Source of the DNA: Marinobacter nanhaiticus D15-8W
GTDB lineage: Bacteria; Pseudomonadota; Gammaproteobacteria; Pseudomonadales; Oleiphilaceae
Direction of reading: 5' to 3'
Assembly (NCBI RefSeq): GCF_036511935.1
Contig: NZ_AP028878.1
Coordinates: 2,914,001 to 2,978,000 of the forward strand
DNA: 64,000 nt
The translations under genes and the position numbers were made by a program. Under the pieces are notes generated by a model. That model saw nothing but the letters and a program-made list of their open reading frames with translations, was not told where the DNA came from and ran no database searches. Shown here piece by piece: positions 18,713 through 28,147 of this stretch (position 1 is the first letter of the stretch; every line of letters begins with the position of its first letter).

Positions 18713-18815
18713 GGGCAACCCGGGGGGTTGCTCCGAAGCTGAAGCGTCGGCTACATCGGCCGGATAACTCGAGCATGTAGCAGATGCTTCAGCTTCTGAG
18801 GCGCCGAAGGTGCCC
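18713..18815 (-). repeat. dispersed palindromic repeat, copy 3 (reverse orientation)
   Basis: Same three-stem design as the copy at 13507, read on the other strand: GGGCAACCCGGGGGGTTGC, CCGAAGCTGAAGCG with CAGATGCTTCAGCTTC, and GGCGCCGAAGGTGCC. It lies between the candidate RNA and the 3' end of dinG, again a convergent junction. Confidence 0.88.
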
Positions 18816-18830
18816 GATTCAGGTACGCAC

Positions 18831-20969
18831 TCAGGGAGAGATAACCCGCCGAAACGGCGGCAACGCATCAAGCAACAACTGACCATACCGTCGCGTCACG
18901 ATACGCCGGTCGAGAATCGTAATTCGCCCCTTATCCTGCTCGGTCCTCAACAGACGCCCCACCGCCTGGACCAACCGGATCGAGGCATCCGGCACCGTGA
19001 TTTCCATAAACGGATTACCCCCACGCGCCGTGACCCACTCGGCCAGGCTGGCGTCGATCGGATCGTCCGGTACAGCGAACGGCAGCCGGGTAATAACGAC
19101 GTGCTTGAGGTATTCACCGGGCAAGTCGATGCCCTCGGCGAAGCTCGCCACACCAAAAAGCACGCTTGGGCGGCCTTCGTCGATTCGCGATTTGTGCTGG
19201 CGCAGCACCTCACCTTTGGCCATGTCGTCCTGGGTGGTGATCAGCTCCGGCCACTCCGGGGCCAAACGGTCGCGTACGGCATTCATCGTACGTCGCGCCG
19301 TAAAGAGCACAAGCGTGGCCTCACCGTCCCGCCAAAGTTCAGGCAGGCGCTCGACCAACGCTTCGGTAAAGGCATCAGCGTCGGTGGGCAACGCTGACAT
19401 AGACGGTACCTCCACCGTCGCCATTTCGGCGTAACGGAAGGCGCTGGGGACAACGAGATAGTGACTCGCCTCCGGCAGACCCGCGCGGCTGCGCAAGCGA
19501 TCGAACCGCCCCAGCGCAGTCAGCGTTGCGCTTGTCAGCACGATACCGAATGCACGGGACCAGAGCCGGCCGTATAACAGGCTGTCAGCCAGTATCGGAC
19601 TACTGAAGAACGTAATATCCTCGGCATGATCGAAACGCTGCCGGATGGCCCAGCGGGCCGGCGGCGGGCCCTTGTCTTCCCGGGCGGTTTGCCACGCAGC
19701 CCATAGCCGATGCTGTTCTTCCGCCCGGCCGTGCAGGCCGCCGGCGACCGGGAACCAGGCTTCGGCCGTCTGGCGATCCACATCATGTTCACGTTTTTCG
19801 TCAAATGCTTTCTGCAGTTCGTCTACCAGGACACCCAGCTGTCGCGTCAGCGTTGCCGAAACCACGCCAGCCTCTGCGGAGGCGGCCGCCAGCTCTTCCG
19901 GCAGTTCACCATCCGGATAGCGCCATTGAGCGACGTTGCGTTCATCCTCGAAGGTCCATTCGGTCTTCTTTTCCGCCAGCTCATAGACCTGGGTCAGACG
20001 CCCGTCGTATTCCCTTGAGGCCTCGCTGATCCGATCCAGCGTCTTGGACGCCAGCGAAACCGGCGCCAGATGCGGCTTCATCTTCACGACGACCTGGGAT
20101 AGCTGCTTCAGCCAACTGCGCGTTGCGTTCAACGAGACTGAAGCGGCAAAGTGGTTCAACGCCTTGTCCGGCAGGTGATGGGCCTCATCGAAGATGAAGA
20201 TCGCTTCTTCTGGAGGCGGCAGGATCGCGCCGCCGCCAAGGGCCAAATCCGCGAGCACCAGATCGTGGTTGGCAACGATCACATCCGCATCGTCGATCCC
20301 CTTCCGCGCATCGAAGAACGCACAGCTGTCGAAGTAACTGCATTGGCGGTTGGTGCATTGGCGATGATCCGTGGTGACCTGACGCCATAGATCGTCAGGG
20401 ATCTGCTGGGGCCAGTGGTCACGATCCCCATCCCAGTTGCGGGAGGCGTACTGGCCAAGCATTTCTTCGAAGAATTCACGGGTACCCGGTTCGTCGTCGG
20501 TCTGCTTGTCCAACAGGAACAGCGGCATGGTGTCGCTATCCTGCACGCCCTCGTCGTGTAAACGTCCTTCGAGGCGTGACAGGCAAAGATAACGACCGCG
20601 TCCCTTGGCCAGGGTCCAATCAAAATCGATGTTAGTGTGCTTGCGAAGATCCGGGAGATCCTTCTGCACGATCTGATCCTGCAGCGCAACCGTGGCTGTG
20701 GAGATAACCAGCTTCTTACCCATCGCCTTGGCCATGGGAATGCAGGACAGCAGGTAGGCCAGGGTCTTGCCGGTACCGGTACCCGCCTCGACGACACAGG
20801 CGGAGGCCGGCGACGTGCGCTTACCATCACTCTCGGTAATACCACCCAGGTAGCGGGCGATTTCGGCGATCATCAGACGCTGACCGTATCGCGCCTTGAT
20901 CGACTTGCCGCCGAGGAGATCCCGATAGCCCTGCTGGATACTCTGTTTGACGTCTTCGGATAAAGCCAT
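18831..20969 (-). CDS. dinG: ATP-dependent DNA helicase DinG (Fe-S)
   Basis: A 712-residue XPD-like superfamily 2 helicase. It has Walker A EAGTGTGKTLAYL, motif Ia VISTATVALQDQ, a DEAH box in IFDEAHHLPD, and C-terminal motifs SATLTALGRF and QAVGRLLRTEQDKG. Four Cys for the [4Fe-4S] cluster appear as one in YLCLSRLEG and three in CTNRQCSYFDSC. DinG unwinds R-loops and forked or damaged DNA. Its ATG shares one base with the stop of gspB, so it is the last gene of a gspA-gspB-dinG unit. No LexA box was seen upstream. Confidence 0.95.
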   Translation of the reverse strand: MALSEDVKQSIQQGYRDLLGGKSIKARYGQRLMIAEIARYLGGITESDGKRTSPASACVVEAGTGTGKTLAYLLSCIPMAKAMGKKLVISTATVALQDQIVQKDLPDLRKHTNIDFDWTLAKGRGRYLCLSRLEGRLHDEGVQDSDTMPLFLLDKQTDDEPGTREFFEEMLGQYASRNWDGDRDHWPQQIPDDLWRQVTTDHRQCTNRQCSYFDSCAFFDARKGIDDADVIVANHDLVLADLALGGGAILPPPEEAIFIFDEAHHLPDKALNHFAASVSLNATRSWLKQLSQVVVKMKPHLAPVSLASKTLDRISEASREYDGRLTQVYELAEKKTEWTFEDERNVAQWRYPDGELPEELAAASAEAGVVSATLTRQLGVLVDELQKAFDEKREHDVDRQTAEAWFPVAGGLHGRAEEQHRLWAAWQTAREDKGPPPARWAIRQRFDHAEDITFFSSPILADSLLYGRLWSRAFGIVLTSATLTALGRFDRLRSRAGLPEASHYLVVPSAFRYAEMATVEVPSMSALPTDADAFTEALVERLPELWRDGEATLVLFTARRTMNAVRDRLAPEWPELITTQDDMAKGEVLRQHKSRIDEGRPSVLFGVASFAEGIDLPGEYLKHVVITRLPFAVPDDPIDASLAEWVTARGGNPFMEITVPDASIRLVQAVGRLLRTEQDKGRITILDRRIVTRRYGQLLLDALPPFRRVISP

Positions 20970-21835
20970 CAGCGGGGACTGATCCAGTCGCGAACGACAC
21001 CAACCCGGAAGGTCTCACCGTACGCGCTGAGCACTACACCGTCTGCGGTGATGGCCTCGACGCGAATGCCGGAGAAGGTGTCACCCGGACGCAGGTAATG
21101 GTCGTTGATCATGACCCGGCGGGCTGCCGGATCCGAAGCATAGATATGGCTGCTGAAGCGCAGGTCGGGAATGCTGCGCTGGAACGCCAGAGGCTTCTCC
21201 ACCAGGTGCTGGACCGGCGGGCCGTCGGCGAAATCGTAGGCGGGTGTCTGCTGCCCCGCATTTCCGGGACCGCTCTCTCTCTGACTGGGCACGATGAGGG
21301 TCGGTTCCTCGGAGAGTCCGGGGCCGGCCTGGGCTTCAGGATACAATTCTTCATCGGCCGTAGACGGCGTAATCAACATCGGCTCCTCAGCGGGTCTGGT
21401 CGGGCTTTCAGGCCTCTCGGCGCCCTCCACCGGCACGGCAGGTGGCGATTGTGGTGCCTCGGCGAATGCCTGCTCGGCGGGCACTTCGGTAACGGGCGCC
21501 GGGTTCGTTTCCTTTTCTGTGTCTGCGTCTGTTGCAGTTTGCGTTTTCGCCGGGCTTGCCTGTTGCGCCTGCCCTGGTTTGGTCTCAGGTTCCGTCTGTG
21601 TTACAGACTCCGACGCGTGCTCATCGACCGTGCTGGCCAGAAAACCGGAACCCGGCCAGAAGATTACCGCCAGGATTGCACCGTTGAAGAACAGGGCAAG
21701 GGCCACCCAGACGCCAACCGGGATAGCCCGGCGTTTGGGCTTGTGAACCATTTGCACCGAGTGGGCCAGATCCGGAACCCGCCCCTGCTGTCGCTCGGAT
21801 TCCGAGCGACGGAGCGCATCGAGGATATAGGACAT
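20969..21835 (-). CDS. gspB: type II secretion GspB-like protein
   Basis: A 288-residue bitopic inner-membrane protein. The conserved start MSYILDALRRSESERQQGRVPDL is cytoplasmic, and one membrane segment lies near residues 40-60 (VWVALALFFNGAILAVIFW). A Pro/Glu/Ala-rich linker follows, then a C-terminal GspB domain (HIYASDPAARRVMIN to FSGIRVEAITADGVVLS). With GspA it helps the secretin cross peptidoglycan. It starts three bases after gspA ends. The other gsp genes are not in the window. Confidence 0.9.
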   Translation of the reverse strand: MSYILDALRRSESERQQGRVPDLAHSVQMVHKPKRRAIPVGVWVALALFFNGAILAVIFWPGSGFLASTVDEHASESVTQTEPETKPGQAQQASPAKTQTATDADTEKETNPAPVTEVPAEQAFAEAPQSPPAVPVEGAERPESPTRPAEEPMLITPSTADEELYPEAQAGPGLSEEPTLIVPSQRESGPGNAGQQTPAYDFADGPPVQHLVEKPLAFQRSIPDLRFSSHIYASDPAARRVMINDHYLRPGDTFSGIRVEAITADGVVLSAYGETFRVGVVRDWISPR

Positions 21836-21838
21836 GGC

Positions 21839-23644
21839 TTACCGCACCTCCGCGGTCTGGCGGCGCGAAGGCGCTAGCGTGGGAATCGACGGATACAGGT
21901 CGGAATTCATCTGGATGAGGGTCTTGGCCCCGGCGATACCGTCCGGGATCAGTCCGTTACGGGACTGGTACCACTGAATCTGCTCCTGGAGCGACGAAGC
22001 AATCAACTCATCCTGGCGCGCGACATTGCTTTCCAGGGTCGTAATCAACTCCATCAGCCGCGCACTCAACCAGGCTTCCTCGCTAACTGCTTCGCCAGAC
22101 GGCACCAGCGTGGATTGATAAGGCGGCAAGCGCCATACCAGCGAATAGTCGCCCAACCAATACCGGTCCACGGTTTCCAGGGGCAAATCCAGGCGCTCGT
22201 CCCCCAGCATCAGTCGGGCAATACCATTCTCCAGGTTAACGAGGGTCGCGTAACGAGGATTGCCTTCGTCGTCGAAGAGACGAAGGATCACGGGCCGGTC
22301 CAGTTGTTCGATACTGCGCCAATTCCCCTGGCGGTGCAGGCAGCGCAGACCGATGGTCTCGGCGAAATCACAGGCGTAAGGGTATTCGGTCGGCTCATAC
22401 TCGAAGCCCCAGCGACTGAACAGGTTTCGGTAGGCTTGGGTCTGATCCTTCCCCGGCTTTTCCATAACCGCCAGCCAGTTCGGCGGAACCCGCGGCTCGG
22501 TGGGTGAACCATCAGGACCATCAATAAAGGGTTGCTCCACGACCTCCACCTGCTCGGTAGCGGCCTTGGAAGCAGTCTCCGGTTCCTTGGCAGGGGAATC
22601 CGATGCTACCGATGGTGCCTCGTCCCCGCCTTCTTCTGTTGTTTGCTCCGACGCTGGTGACGCCTCTTCCACGACTTCGGCAGCTTGCCCCTTGGACGCT
22701 ACCCCGTCGGCGTTGTCCGATCCAAGGCGCTCGACCGCCGCCCAACTGACCACCACGGCAGCAAGAATCGCTGCAGTTATCGATGCCACCCGCAAGTAGC
22801 CAAGGCCACGATGTTGGCGCTGCTTGCCGACAACCTGTTTGTTGCCAAGAACCTCTTTGGCGGCCCGGTCGATATGCTTCTTGCCGACTTCATGGGTGCC
22901 TTCGGAATAGGCACCCAGCAAAGCGCGATCGCAGATCAGGTTAATCACCCGGGGGATACCGCCACTCAGCCGATAGAGCCGCCCCAAAGCGGAAGAACTG
23001 AAAAACTCACTGCGCTGGCCGGCAACGCTCAGGCGATAACGCAGGTAGGCTGGCAACTCGTCGCGGCCAATGGCATCCAGATGGTAGCGTGCGGTGATAC
23101 GCTGGGAGAGCTGACGCAGTTGCCGGGTCTCAAGGATTTCCTGAAGCTCGGGCTGGCCGAGCAGGACAATCTGTAAGAGCTTTTTTTCAGCCGTTTCCAG
23201 ATTGGTCAGTAGACGCAACTGCTCGAGAACATCTGCGGAAAGATTCTGCGCTTCATCGATGATCAGGACCTGATGACGACCATTGGCGTGGGCTTCAAGC
23301 AAATGGTGGTTGACCAGGTCGATCAGGCGTTTGATGCTGCTGCCGGATGGATGGCGAATGCCCAACTCATCACAGATGCTGGACAGCAGCTCCCGTGCGG
23401 ACAGACGCGGATTGAGCACCAGCGCGATATCGACGTTCTCGGGAACGTTCTCGATAAAACAGCGGCAAACGGTCGTCTTGCCGGTGCCCACCTCACCAGT
23501 GATCACAATGAAACCGCCCTGCCCCTGAACACCATACATCAGGTGGGCCAGCGCCTCTTTGTGCCGCTCGCTAAGGTAGAGATAGCGGGGGTCTGGCGCT
23601 ATCGAGAATGGCGGTTCCCGAAAGCCAAAGAACTCGTAGTACAT
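21839..23644 (-). CDS. gspA: GspA/ExeA-like AAA ATPase with peptidoglycan-binding domain
   Basis: A 601-residue protein from the ATG at 23644 (MYYEFFGFREPPFSIAPDP, the canonical ExeA start). The frame is open to 23731, but the extra 29 residues do not fit the family. AAA motifs are GEVGTGKTT and VLIIDEAQNLS. A membrane segment (YLRVASITAAILAAVVVSW) follows, then an Ala/Glu-rich linker, a cysteine-peptidase-like or linker region with two Cys (YACDF, LRCLH), and a C-terminal peptidoglycan-binding repeat (IQWYQSRNGLIPDGIAGAKT). It pairs with gspB in ATP-driven secretin assembly. Confidence 0.9.
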   Translation of the reverse strand: MYYEFFGFREPPFSIAPDPRYLYLSERHKEALAHLMYGVQGQGGFIVITGEVGTGKTTVCRCFIENVPENVDIALVLNPRLSARELLSSICDELGIRHPSGSSIKRLIDLVNHHLLEAHANGRHQVLIIDEAQNLSADVLEQLRLLTNLETAEKKLLQIVLLGQPELQEILETRQLRQLSQRITARYHLDAIGRDELPAYLRYRLSVAGQRSEFFSSSALGRLYRLSGGIPRVINLICDRALLGAYSEGTHEVGKKHIDRAAKEVLGNKQVVGKQRQHRGLGYLRVASITAAILAAVVVSWAAVERLGSDNADGVASKGQAAEVVEEASPASEQTTEEGGDEAPSVASDSPAKEPETASKAATEQVEVVEQPFIDGPDGSPTEPRVPPNWLAVMEKPGKDQTQAYRNLFSRWGFEYEPTEYPYACDFAETIGLRCLHRQGNWRSIEQLDRPVILRLFDDEGNPRYATLVNLENGIARLMLGDERLDLPLETVDRYWLGDYSLVWRLPPYQSTLVPSGEAVSEEAWLSARLMELITTLESNVARQDELIASSLQEQIQWYQSRNGLIPDGIAGAKTLIQMNSDLYPSIPTLAPSRRQTAEVR

Positions 23645-23776
23645 GGGTGTCCAGTCAGGGGTGTCCAGTCGGATGTCAGCGTCGCGCAAGCGATCAGTAT
23701 GATACCGTTCTGCTCCAACTACTGTCACCATTCAACGGCCATCGGTAACCCTTTTGGGCTGCGGCTGTAACGGCGC

Positions 23777-25315
23777 CTACTCCGCTCGCGAGACTAGCCT
23801 CAACTCCCCACGCCGATTGTGCATCTGGTCCTTTACCCTGCCGATGCACCGCTCCAGGGTCTTGGAGATCTTGGCATGGGACCGGATCATGGAAATCTTG
23901 GGCCAGGTCGCCCGCTCCCCTTCCAGCATCATCTCACGCACGAATTCCGGCGAGGGATTTGACAGCATGCGGGTGAAATGCCGCCAGCGGTAGTGAGGCG
24001 CGATGGTGATATCGCCGGAATAGCGCTGCGCCATAATGGTATAGAGTTGACCAGAAACCTGGCGCAGCAGCTCCGGACGCACACGTTTGCGTAGGTAGTC
24101 GAACGCACCTCGACCATGAAACTGGATTTCCGCCTTGATCGCATGCATAGGCAGATTCATGAGGCTCAGTTTCTCGTCCTGCCCACGCCGGTTCAGGAAA
24201 GGAACAACGTGGGGGTTACTCTGACTGACAATCGTGAAGTTGACATCGTAAAGATGCATCAGGCGCTCGACCGGCAAATCGCTCACCACCGATCCGTCTA
24301 CAAACTTCAGCCGGGCCATGTAAGGTAGGATCGAGCCGTTCAGGTCCTTCTTCATCAAGGTCACCGGTGGAAATATACCCGGCACGGCTGCGGACGCCAG
24401 TGCCGCACTCCAGACCAGCAGATACGGTGAGGTGTAGCCGCAAAGCAGCCGTGGCTTCTGGTTTACCCGCACCGGTGACACGCTGATATTAATGGAGCGG
24501 CCGGTGCGGTCGAAGGCTTCCTCGAACGTATATTCACCCATGTTGGCGCGCAGGTTGGCCATCAACTGCTTCTGATCCATTAAACCCTGCCCGTTGATCC
24601 CCTTCAGCAGACCGTTCCACTTCCAGGCCTTGAGATGCTGGGTCTCGGGGTTGAATAGATCCGGCAGTTCGGCGTCCGTGTGCGTCCCGAGAATGCCGGC
24701 CATGATCGCGCCTGCACTAGACCCGGCGATCGTCTGCGGTAACAACCCCCGTTCCCAGAGCGCCTTGATAACACCAAGGTGGAAGGTGCCCAGCGACGCC
24801 CCGCCACTCAGCAGAAGCGCCGGCCGACCATAACTGGTCAGGGTGTCACGAAAGAAACGGAGCTTCTCTTCCAGGGAAAAATTGGGGACAGGATGGTCGC
24901 AAAGGAAATCCAGCGACTCGCAGACCTGGGTAATGTAGGTCTCGATCAGGTGCTTGGTTCCCACCCTCGAACGCGAATAGAGCGCCGTATTTCCCATATT
25001 GCCAAGATCATGGTGTAACCCTTCGCGAAGCGCCCGCTTGAGGCGCTCGTAGTCTCGGTTCTGATGGTAGTCCCGCAGGTGGGTCAGGCGATCGTAGATC
25101 AACTCATAGTGGTAAAGATCGGACGGATTTTCCTCCTTCCATTCCACGTTGCCTTCGAGGTAATCGAGTTCCAGGGCCGCGGCCTTCCAACGCTCGTAGT
25201 TCGGCGCTTCGGCAAGTTGTCTGCGGTACTTCTCGATACGACTGGCTCCAATCATCCCGCCCCCTTGTTCGAGCATGCCCTGCCGAGAGCCTTTCCGATT
25301 GCCAATGATGCGCAT
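23777..25315 (-). CDS. patatin-like phospholipase with N-terminal DUF3336
   Basis: A 512-residue protein. The N-terminal DUF3336-type helical region contains EAPNYERWKAAALELDYLEG. The patatin domain has the oxyanion motif GGASLGTFHLG, the nucleophile elbow GSSAGA and the catalytic Asp in KFVDGSVVSDLP, so a Ser-Asp dyad is intact. This architecture is known from yeast and plant triacylglycerol lipases and many proteobacteria, and suggests storage-lipid or phospholipid hydrolysis. Later ATGs (25276, 25255) could be the real start. There is no signal peptide. It lies 41 bases from mlaA in the same direction. Confidence 0.9.
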   Translation of the reverse strand: MRIIGNRKGSRQGMLEQGGGMIGASRIEKYRRQLAEAPNYERWKAAALELDYLEGNVEWKEENPSDLYHYELIYDRLTHLRDYHQNRDYERLKRALREGLHHDLGNMGNTALYSRSRVGTKHLIETYITQVCESLDFLCDHPVPNFSLEEKLRFFRDTLTSYGRPALLLSGGASLGTFHLGVIKALWERGLLPQTIAGSSAGAIMAGILGTHTDAELPDLFNPETQHLKAWKWNGLLKGINGQGLMDQKQLMANLRANMGEYTFEEAFDRTGRSINISVSPVRVNQKPRLLCGYTSPYLLVWSAALASAAVPGIFPPVTLMKKDLNGSILPYMARLKFVDGSVVSDLPVERLMHLYDVNFTIVSQSNPHVVPFLNRRGQDEKLSLMNLPMHAIKAEIQFHGRGAFDYLRKRVRPELLRQVSGQLYTIMAQRYSGDITIAPHYRWRHFTRMLSNPSPEFVREMMLEGERATWPKISMIRSHAKISKTLERCIGRVKDQMHNRRGELRLVSRAE

Positions 25316-25356
25316 TCAACTGCTCTGCGACCGTTCAACCGGGCCCAGGCGGAGCA

Positions 25357-26151
25357 TCAGAAGTCCTCGAGCATCAGATCCTCGTCATCGCTGGCAAACG
25401 GATCCGACTTGACCTCGCCGTCATTGATCAGGAACTCACGTCTCTGCAGGTAGGCATTCCTGACGAAAGTATAGCTGTCTCCCGACATAAAACTCTCCGC
25501 AGGGATCAGGTCTGCCCGCACGTCAACCAGTTGCAGGGCGCGCAGGTAATAGTTCTCGGGGGATTCGATGTAATCCCAGGTGCTGGGCATGACTGTGAGA
25601 TCGACAGCGAGCCCACCAAAGTCTCGACCTGTCGAGGGTCCGAGGAACGGCAGCACCAGATAGGGTCCGCTCCCTATGCCCCAGTAACCCAAGGTCTGCC
25701 CCATATCTTCCGGTCGTTCCGGCAGACCGAAAGCGGTCCCCACATCGAACAAACCACCCAGGCCAAAGGTCGTGTTGTAGGTGAAGCGGCCCAGCGCAAC
25801 CACCGCGGATTCACCTTTCAGCTGCAATACACTGTTGGCAAAGTTGTTCAACTCGCCCAGGTTGGTGAAAAAGTTGGTAACGGCGTTGTCGACAACATTC
25901 GGCGTAATGAAGCGATAGCCCTGTGCAACCGGGCGCAGGAACCAGTCATCGACGAATTCGTTGAAGGCATGGACCTGGCGATTCCAACCCTCCCAGGGAT
26001 CGCGCTCCTCAGCCTGGGCGTTGGGCATGGGCTCCTGATCGGAGGGCGGAGGTGGCTGCTGGGCAAACGCCTGTCCAGCCGCAAAAAGGAATAGAACGCT
26101 AAGTATCATCCGCCCATGGCGAGTGACAGAGTGCTTTACCGGGTTTTTCAT
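25357..26151 (-). CDS. mlaA: MlaA-family outer-membrane lipid-asymmetry protein
   Basis: A 264-residue VacJ/MlaA protein. The core begins DPWEGWNRQVHAFNEFVDDW and includes NFFTNLGELNNFANSVLQ, GLPERPEDMGQTLGYWG and GPYLVLPFLGPSTGRDFGG, all typical. MlaA extracts mislocalised phospholipid from the outer leaflet with OmpC and the Mla ABC system. Unusually, the signal peptide ends GQAFAQQ with no lipobox Cys, so this copy appears soluble or porin-tethered rather than a lipoprotein. The neighbouring phospholipase gene suits a phospholipid-turnover theme. Confidence 0.92.
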   Translation of the reverse strand: MKNPVKHSVTRHGRMILSVLFLFAAGQAFAQQPPPPSDQEPMPNAQAEERDPWEGWNRQVHAFNEFVDDWFLRPVAQGYRFITPNVVDNAVTNFFTNLGELNNFANSVLQLKGESAVVALGRFTYNTTFGLGGLFDVGTAFGLPERPEDMGQTLGYWGIGSGPYLVLPFLGPSTGRDFGGLAVDLTVMPSTWDYIESPENYYLRALQLVDVRADLIPAESFMSGDSYTFVRNAYLQRREFLINDGEVKSDPFASDDEDLMLEDF

Positions 26152-26271
26152 CAGGCCGCCTGAGGTTTACTTTTCACTTGTTTCGCCGAAAATAGCGCGT
26201 TGCGTCGTATGCGGTGATCCGCATTTATCGTTATATGATTACTTCGAAGAGCCATACATGGGAGAAAATGC

Positions 26272-26679
26272 ATGTCAGAGTTCGGGAACCTGACGCACAC
26301 CATCGATATCCCCCTGCGCTGGGGAGACCAGGATGCTTACGGGCACGCCAACAATACGGTTTATTTCCGCTTTTTTGAAGAAGCCCGAATCACCTGGCTG
26401 GATTCCCTTGAGCTGGCCAGCGCGCCAGACGGCACTGGCCCTATCATCATCACGACCAGCGCCACTTTCCTCAAAGAACTCAACTACCCGGCTACCGTGC
26501 AGGTCAGGACCTACATCGGCAAGGCCGGCAATACCAGCCTCGAAACCTGGTACGAACTGCTCGGCAGCAAGAACGGTGATAAATACGCGGAAGGCTATGC
26601 AAAGATTGTCTGGTTCGATCACGCAACCCGCAAATCCACACGGCTGCCTGACGAACTCCGGGCCTTGGCTACTGAATAG
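26272..26679 (+). CDS. hotdog-fold acyl-CoA thioesterase (4HBT)
   Basis: A 135-residue YbgC/FadM-like thioesterase. The motif RWGDQDAYGHANNTVYFRFFEEAR holds the catalytic Asp of this family and the helix that packs into the hotdog fold. It probably releases CoA from acyl-CoA; the chain-length preference is unknown. It is divergent from mlaA and converges on a KAS III gene. Confidence 0.9.
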   Translation: MSEFGNLTHTIDIPLRWGDQDAYGHANNTVYFRFFEEARITWLDSLELASAPDGTGPIIITTSATFLKELNYPATVQVRTYIGKAGNTSLETWYELLGSKNGDKYAEGYAKIVWFDHATRKSTRLPDELRALATE

Positions 26680-26699
26680 ACCGCCCCTGTCATCAATAT

Positions 26700-26725
26700 T
26701 CAGGCCCGTCGCGACGGGCCTTTCG
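26700..26725 (+). terminator. terminator of the thioesterase gene
   Basis: AGGCCCGTC-GC-GACGGGCCT stem (26702-26721) followed by TTTC. The U-tract is short, so termination may be partial. Confidence 0.6.
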
Positions 26726-26781
26726 AAGCCTTTCTACCGAATAGCTGACTTACTGAATAACGCGTCCACTGAATAACTGAC

Positions 26782-27903
26782 TCAGCGCTTACGAACAACA
26801 ACGCTGCCGATCGAATAACCCGCGCCGAAAGAACAAATCACGCCCAAATCGCCGGATGCCAGATCGTCCCGGTGCAGGTGGAAAGCGATGATCGAACCTG
26901 CGGAGCTGGTGTTGGCGTACTCGTCCAGGATAACCGGTGCTTCTTCCTCGGTCGCATCCCTACCCAGTACGCGCTTGGAAATGAGCTGGTTCATGTTGAG
27001 GTTGGCCTGGTGCAGCCACATCCGCCGGAGATCCTCCGCCGAGAGTTCCAACGCCGACAGGTGCCCCTGGATAGTTTCGGCCACCATGGGTGAAACCTCC
27101 TTGAATACCTTCCGACCCTGCTGGATAAACAGCTTGTCCGGTTGGCCGACGCCCTTTTCATCCGCGCGATTCAGGAAGCCAAAATTGTTGCGGATATTGT
27201 TGGAGAACTTGGTCTTCAAACGCGTACCGAGAACGTCGAAGCCCTGGTTGGCTCCTACACGGTCTTCACGTTCCACAAGTATCGCGGTGCAGGCGTCGCC
27301 AAAAATGAAATGACTGTCCCGGTCGCGGAAATTCAGGTGACCAGAACAAATTTCCGGGCTGATCACGAGCACAGCATCTGCCGAGCCATTTTCGATGGAG
27401 TTCACCGCAGCCTGTAGACCGAAGGTCGCGGAGCTGCACGCCACATTCATGTCATAGGCGAAACCGTCGATGCCCAGCGCTTCCTGTACCTCGATGGAAA
27501 TGGCCGGATACGGGCGTTGCATATTGGAACAGGCAACGATAACCGCGTCGACATCCGCAGCCGAACGCCCCGCCTGTTCCAGAGCCTCTTTGGCTGCAGC
27601 GACAGACATATCGCACTGGACACTGGGCTCGTCGTTGGAACGTTCGGGGATATAGGGACAGAGGCGATCCGGATCGAGAATACCTTCCCGGTCGATCACG
27701 TGACGGCGCTTGATGCCGGACGCTTTCTCAATGAATTCGGGCGCAGAGGGCTGCAGGGGCTCGCGCTCGCCGCGGGCGATTTCATCGGCATGGGTTTCAT
27801 TATGACGCTGGACGTACACGTTGAATGCTTCGACCAGTTCTTCATTGTCGATATACGCAGGCGGCGTATAGAGCCCCGTTCCGCTGATAACGGCTTTAAT
27901 CAC
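26782..27903 (-). CDS. beta-ketoacyl-ACP synthase III family enzyme
   Basis: A 373-residue KAS III. The Cys-His-Asn triad is intact: Cys156 in NVACSSATF, His298 in WLHQANLNMN and Asn331 in ANTSSAGS. A GTG at 27903 with GGAG six bases ahead is preferred to the ATG at 27918. Length and sequence recall P. aeruginosa PA3286, a KAS III that takes octanoyl-CoA from beta-oxidation into fatty-acid synthesis, rather than housekeeping FabH. The nearby thioesterase and fadD fit such a shunt, but specificity is inferred. Confidence 0.88.
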   Translation of the reverse strand: MIKAVISGTGLYTPPAYIDNEELVEAFNVYVQRHNETHADEIARGEREPLQPSAPEFIEKASGIKRRHVIDREGILDPDRLCPYIPERSNDEPSVQCDMSVAAAKEALEQAGRSAADVDAVIVACSNMQRPYPAISIEVQEALGIDGFAYDMNVACSSATFGLQAAVNSIENGSADAVLVISPEICSGHLNFRDRDSHFIFGDACTAILVEREDRVGANQGFDVLGTRLKTKFSNNIRNNFGFLNRADEKGVGQPDKLFIQQGRKVFKEVSPMVAETIQGHLSALELSAEDLRRMWLHQANLNMNQLISKRVLGRDATEEEAPVILDEYANTSSAGSIIAFHLHRDDLASGDLGVICSFGAGYSIGSVVVRKR

Positions 27904-28147
27904 TTGACACTCCACCATCGAATTCGGTTGTTGTTGGCTCCGGCCACTACGTAGGCTTAGAGTCAGGCAGCTTCGAGTCAGGGGCTCAGTCCCGTGGTCG
28001 CCGCATGGCCTGTCTCAAACAGGGCCTGCCTCAAGATGAAACCGGATGCTATTACCTGCACCAAATACTAACACAGACCGCCCGGGCTGCAGCCCTTGAG
28101 GCTTGCTGGAAATGATCATCCCGTCGGAGGCTTCCCAAGAGCCGTTT

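Noticed and set aside
18528..18767. 79-codon open frame over the candidate RNA
   Set aside because: Runs through a strong terminator and into the palindromic repeat; no ribosome site; the RNA interpretation fits better.
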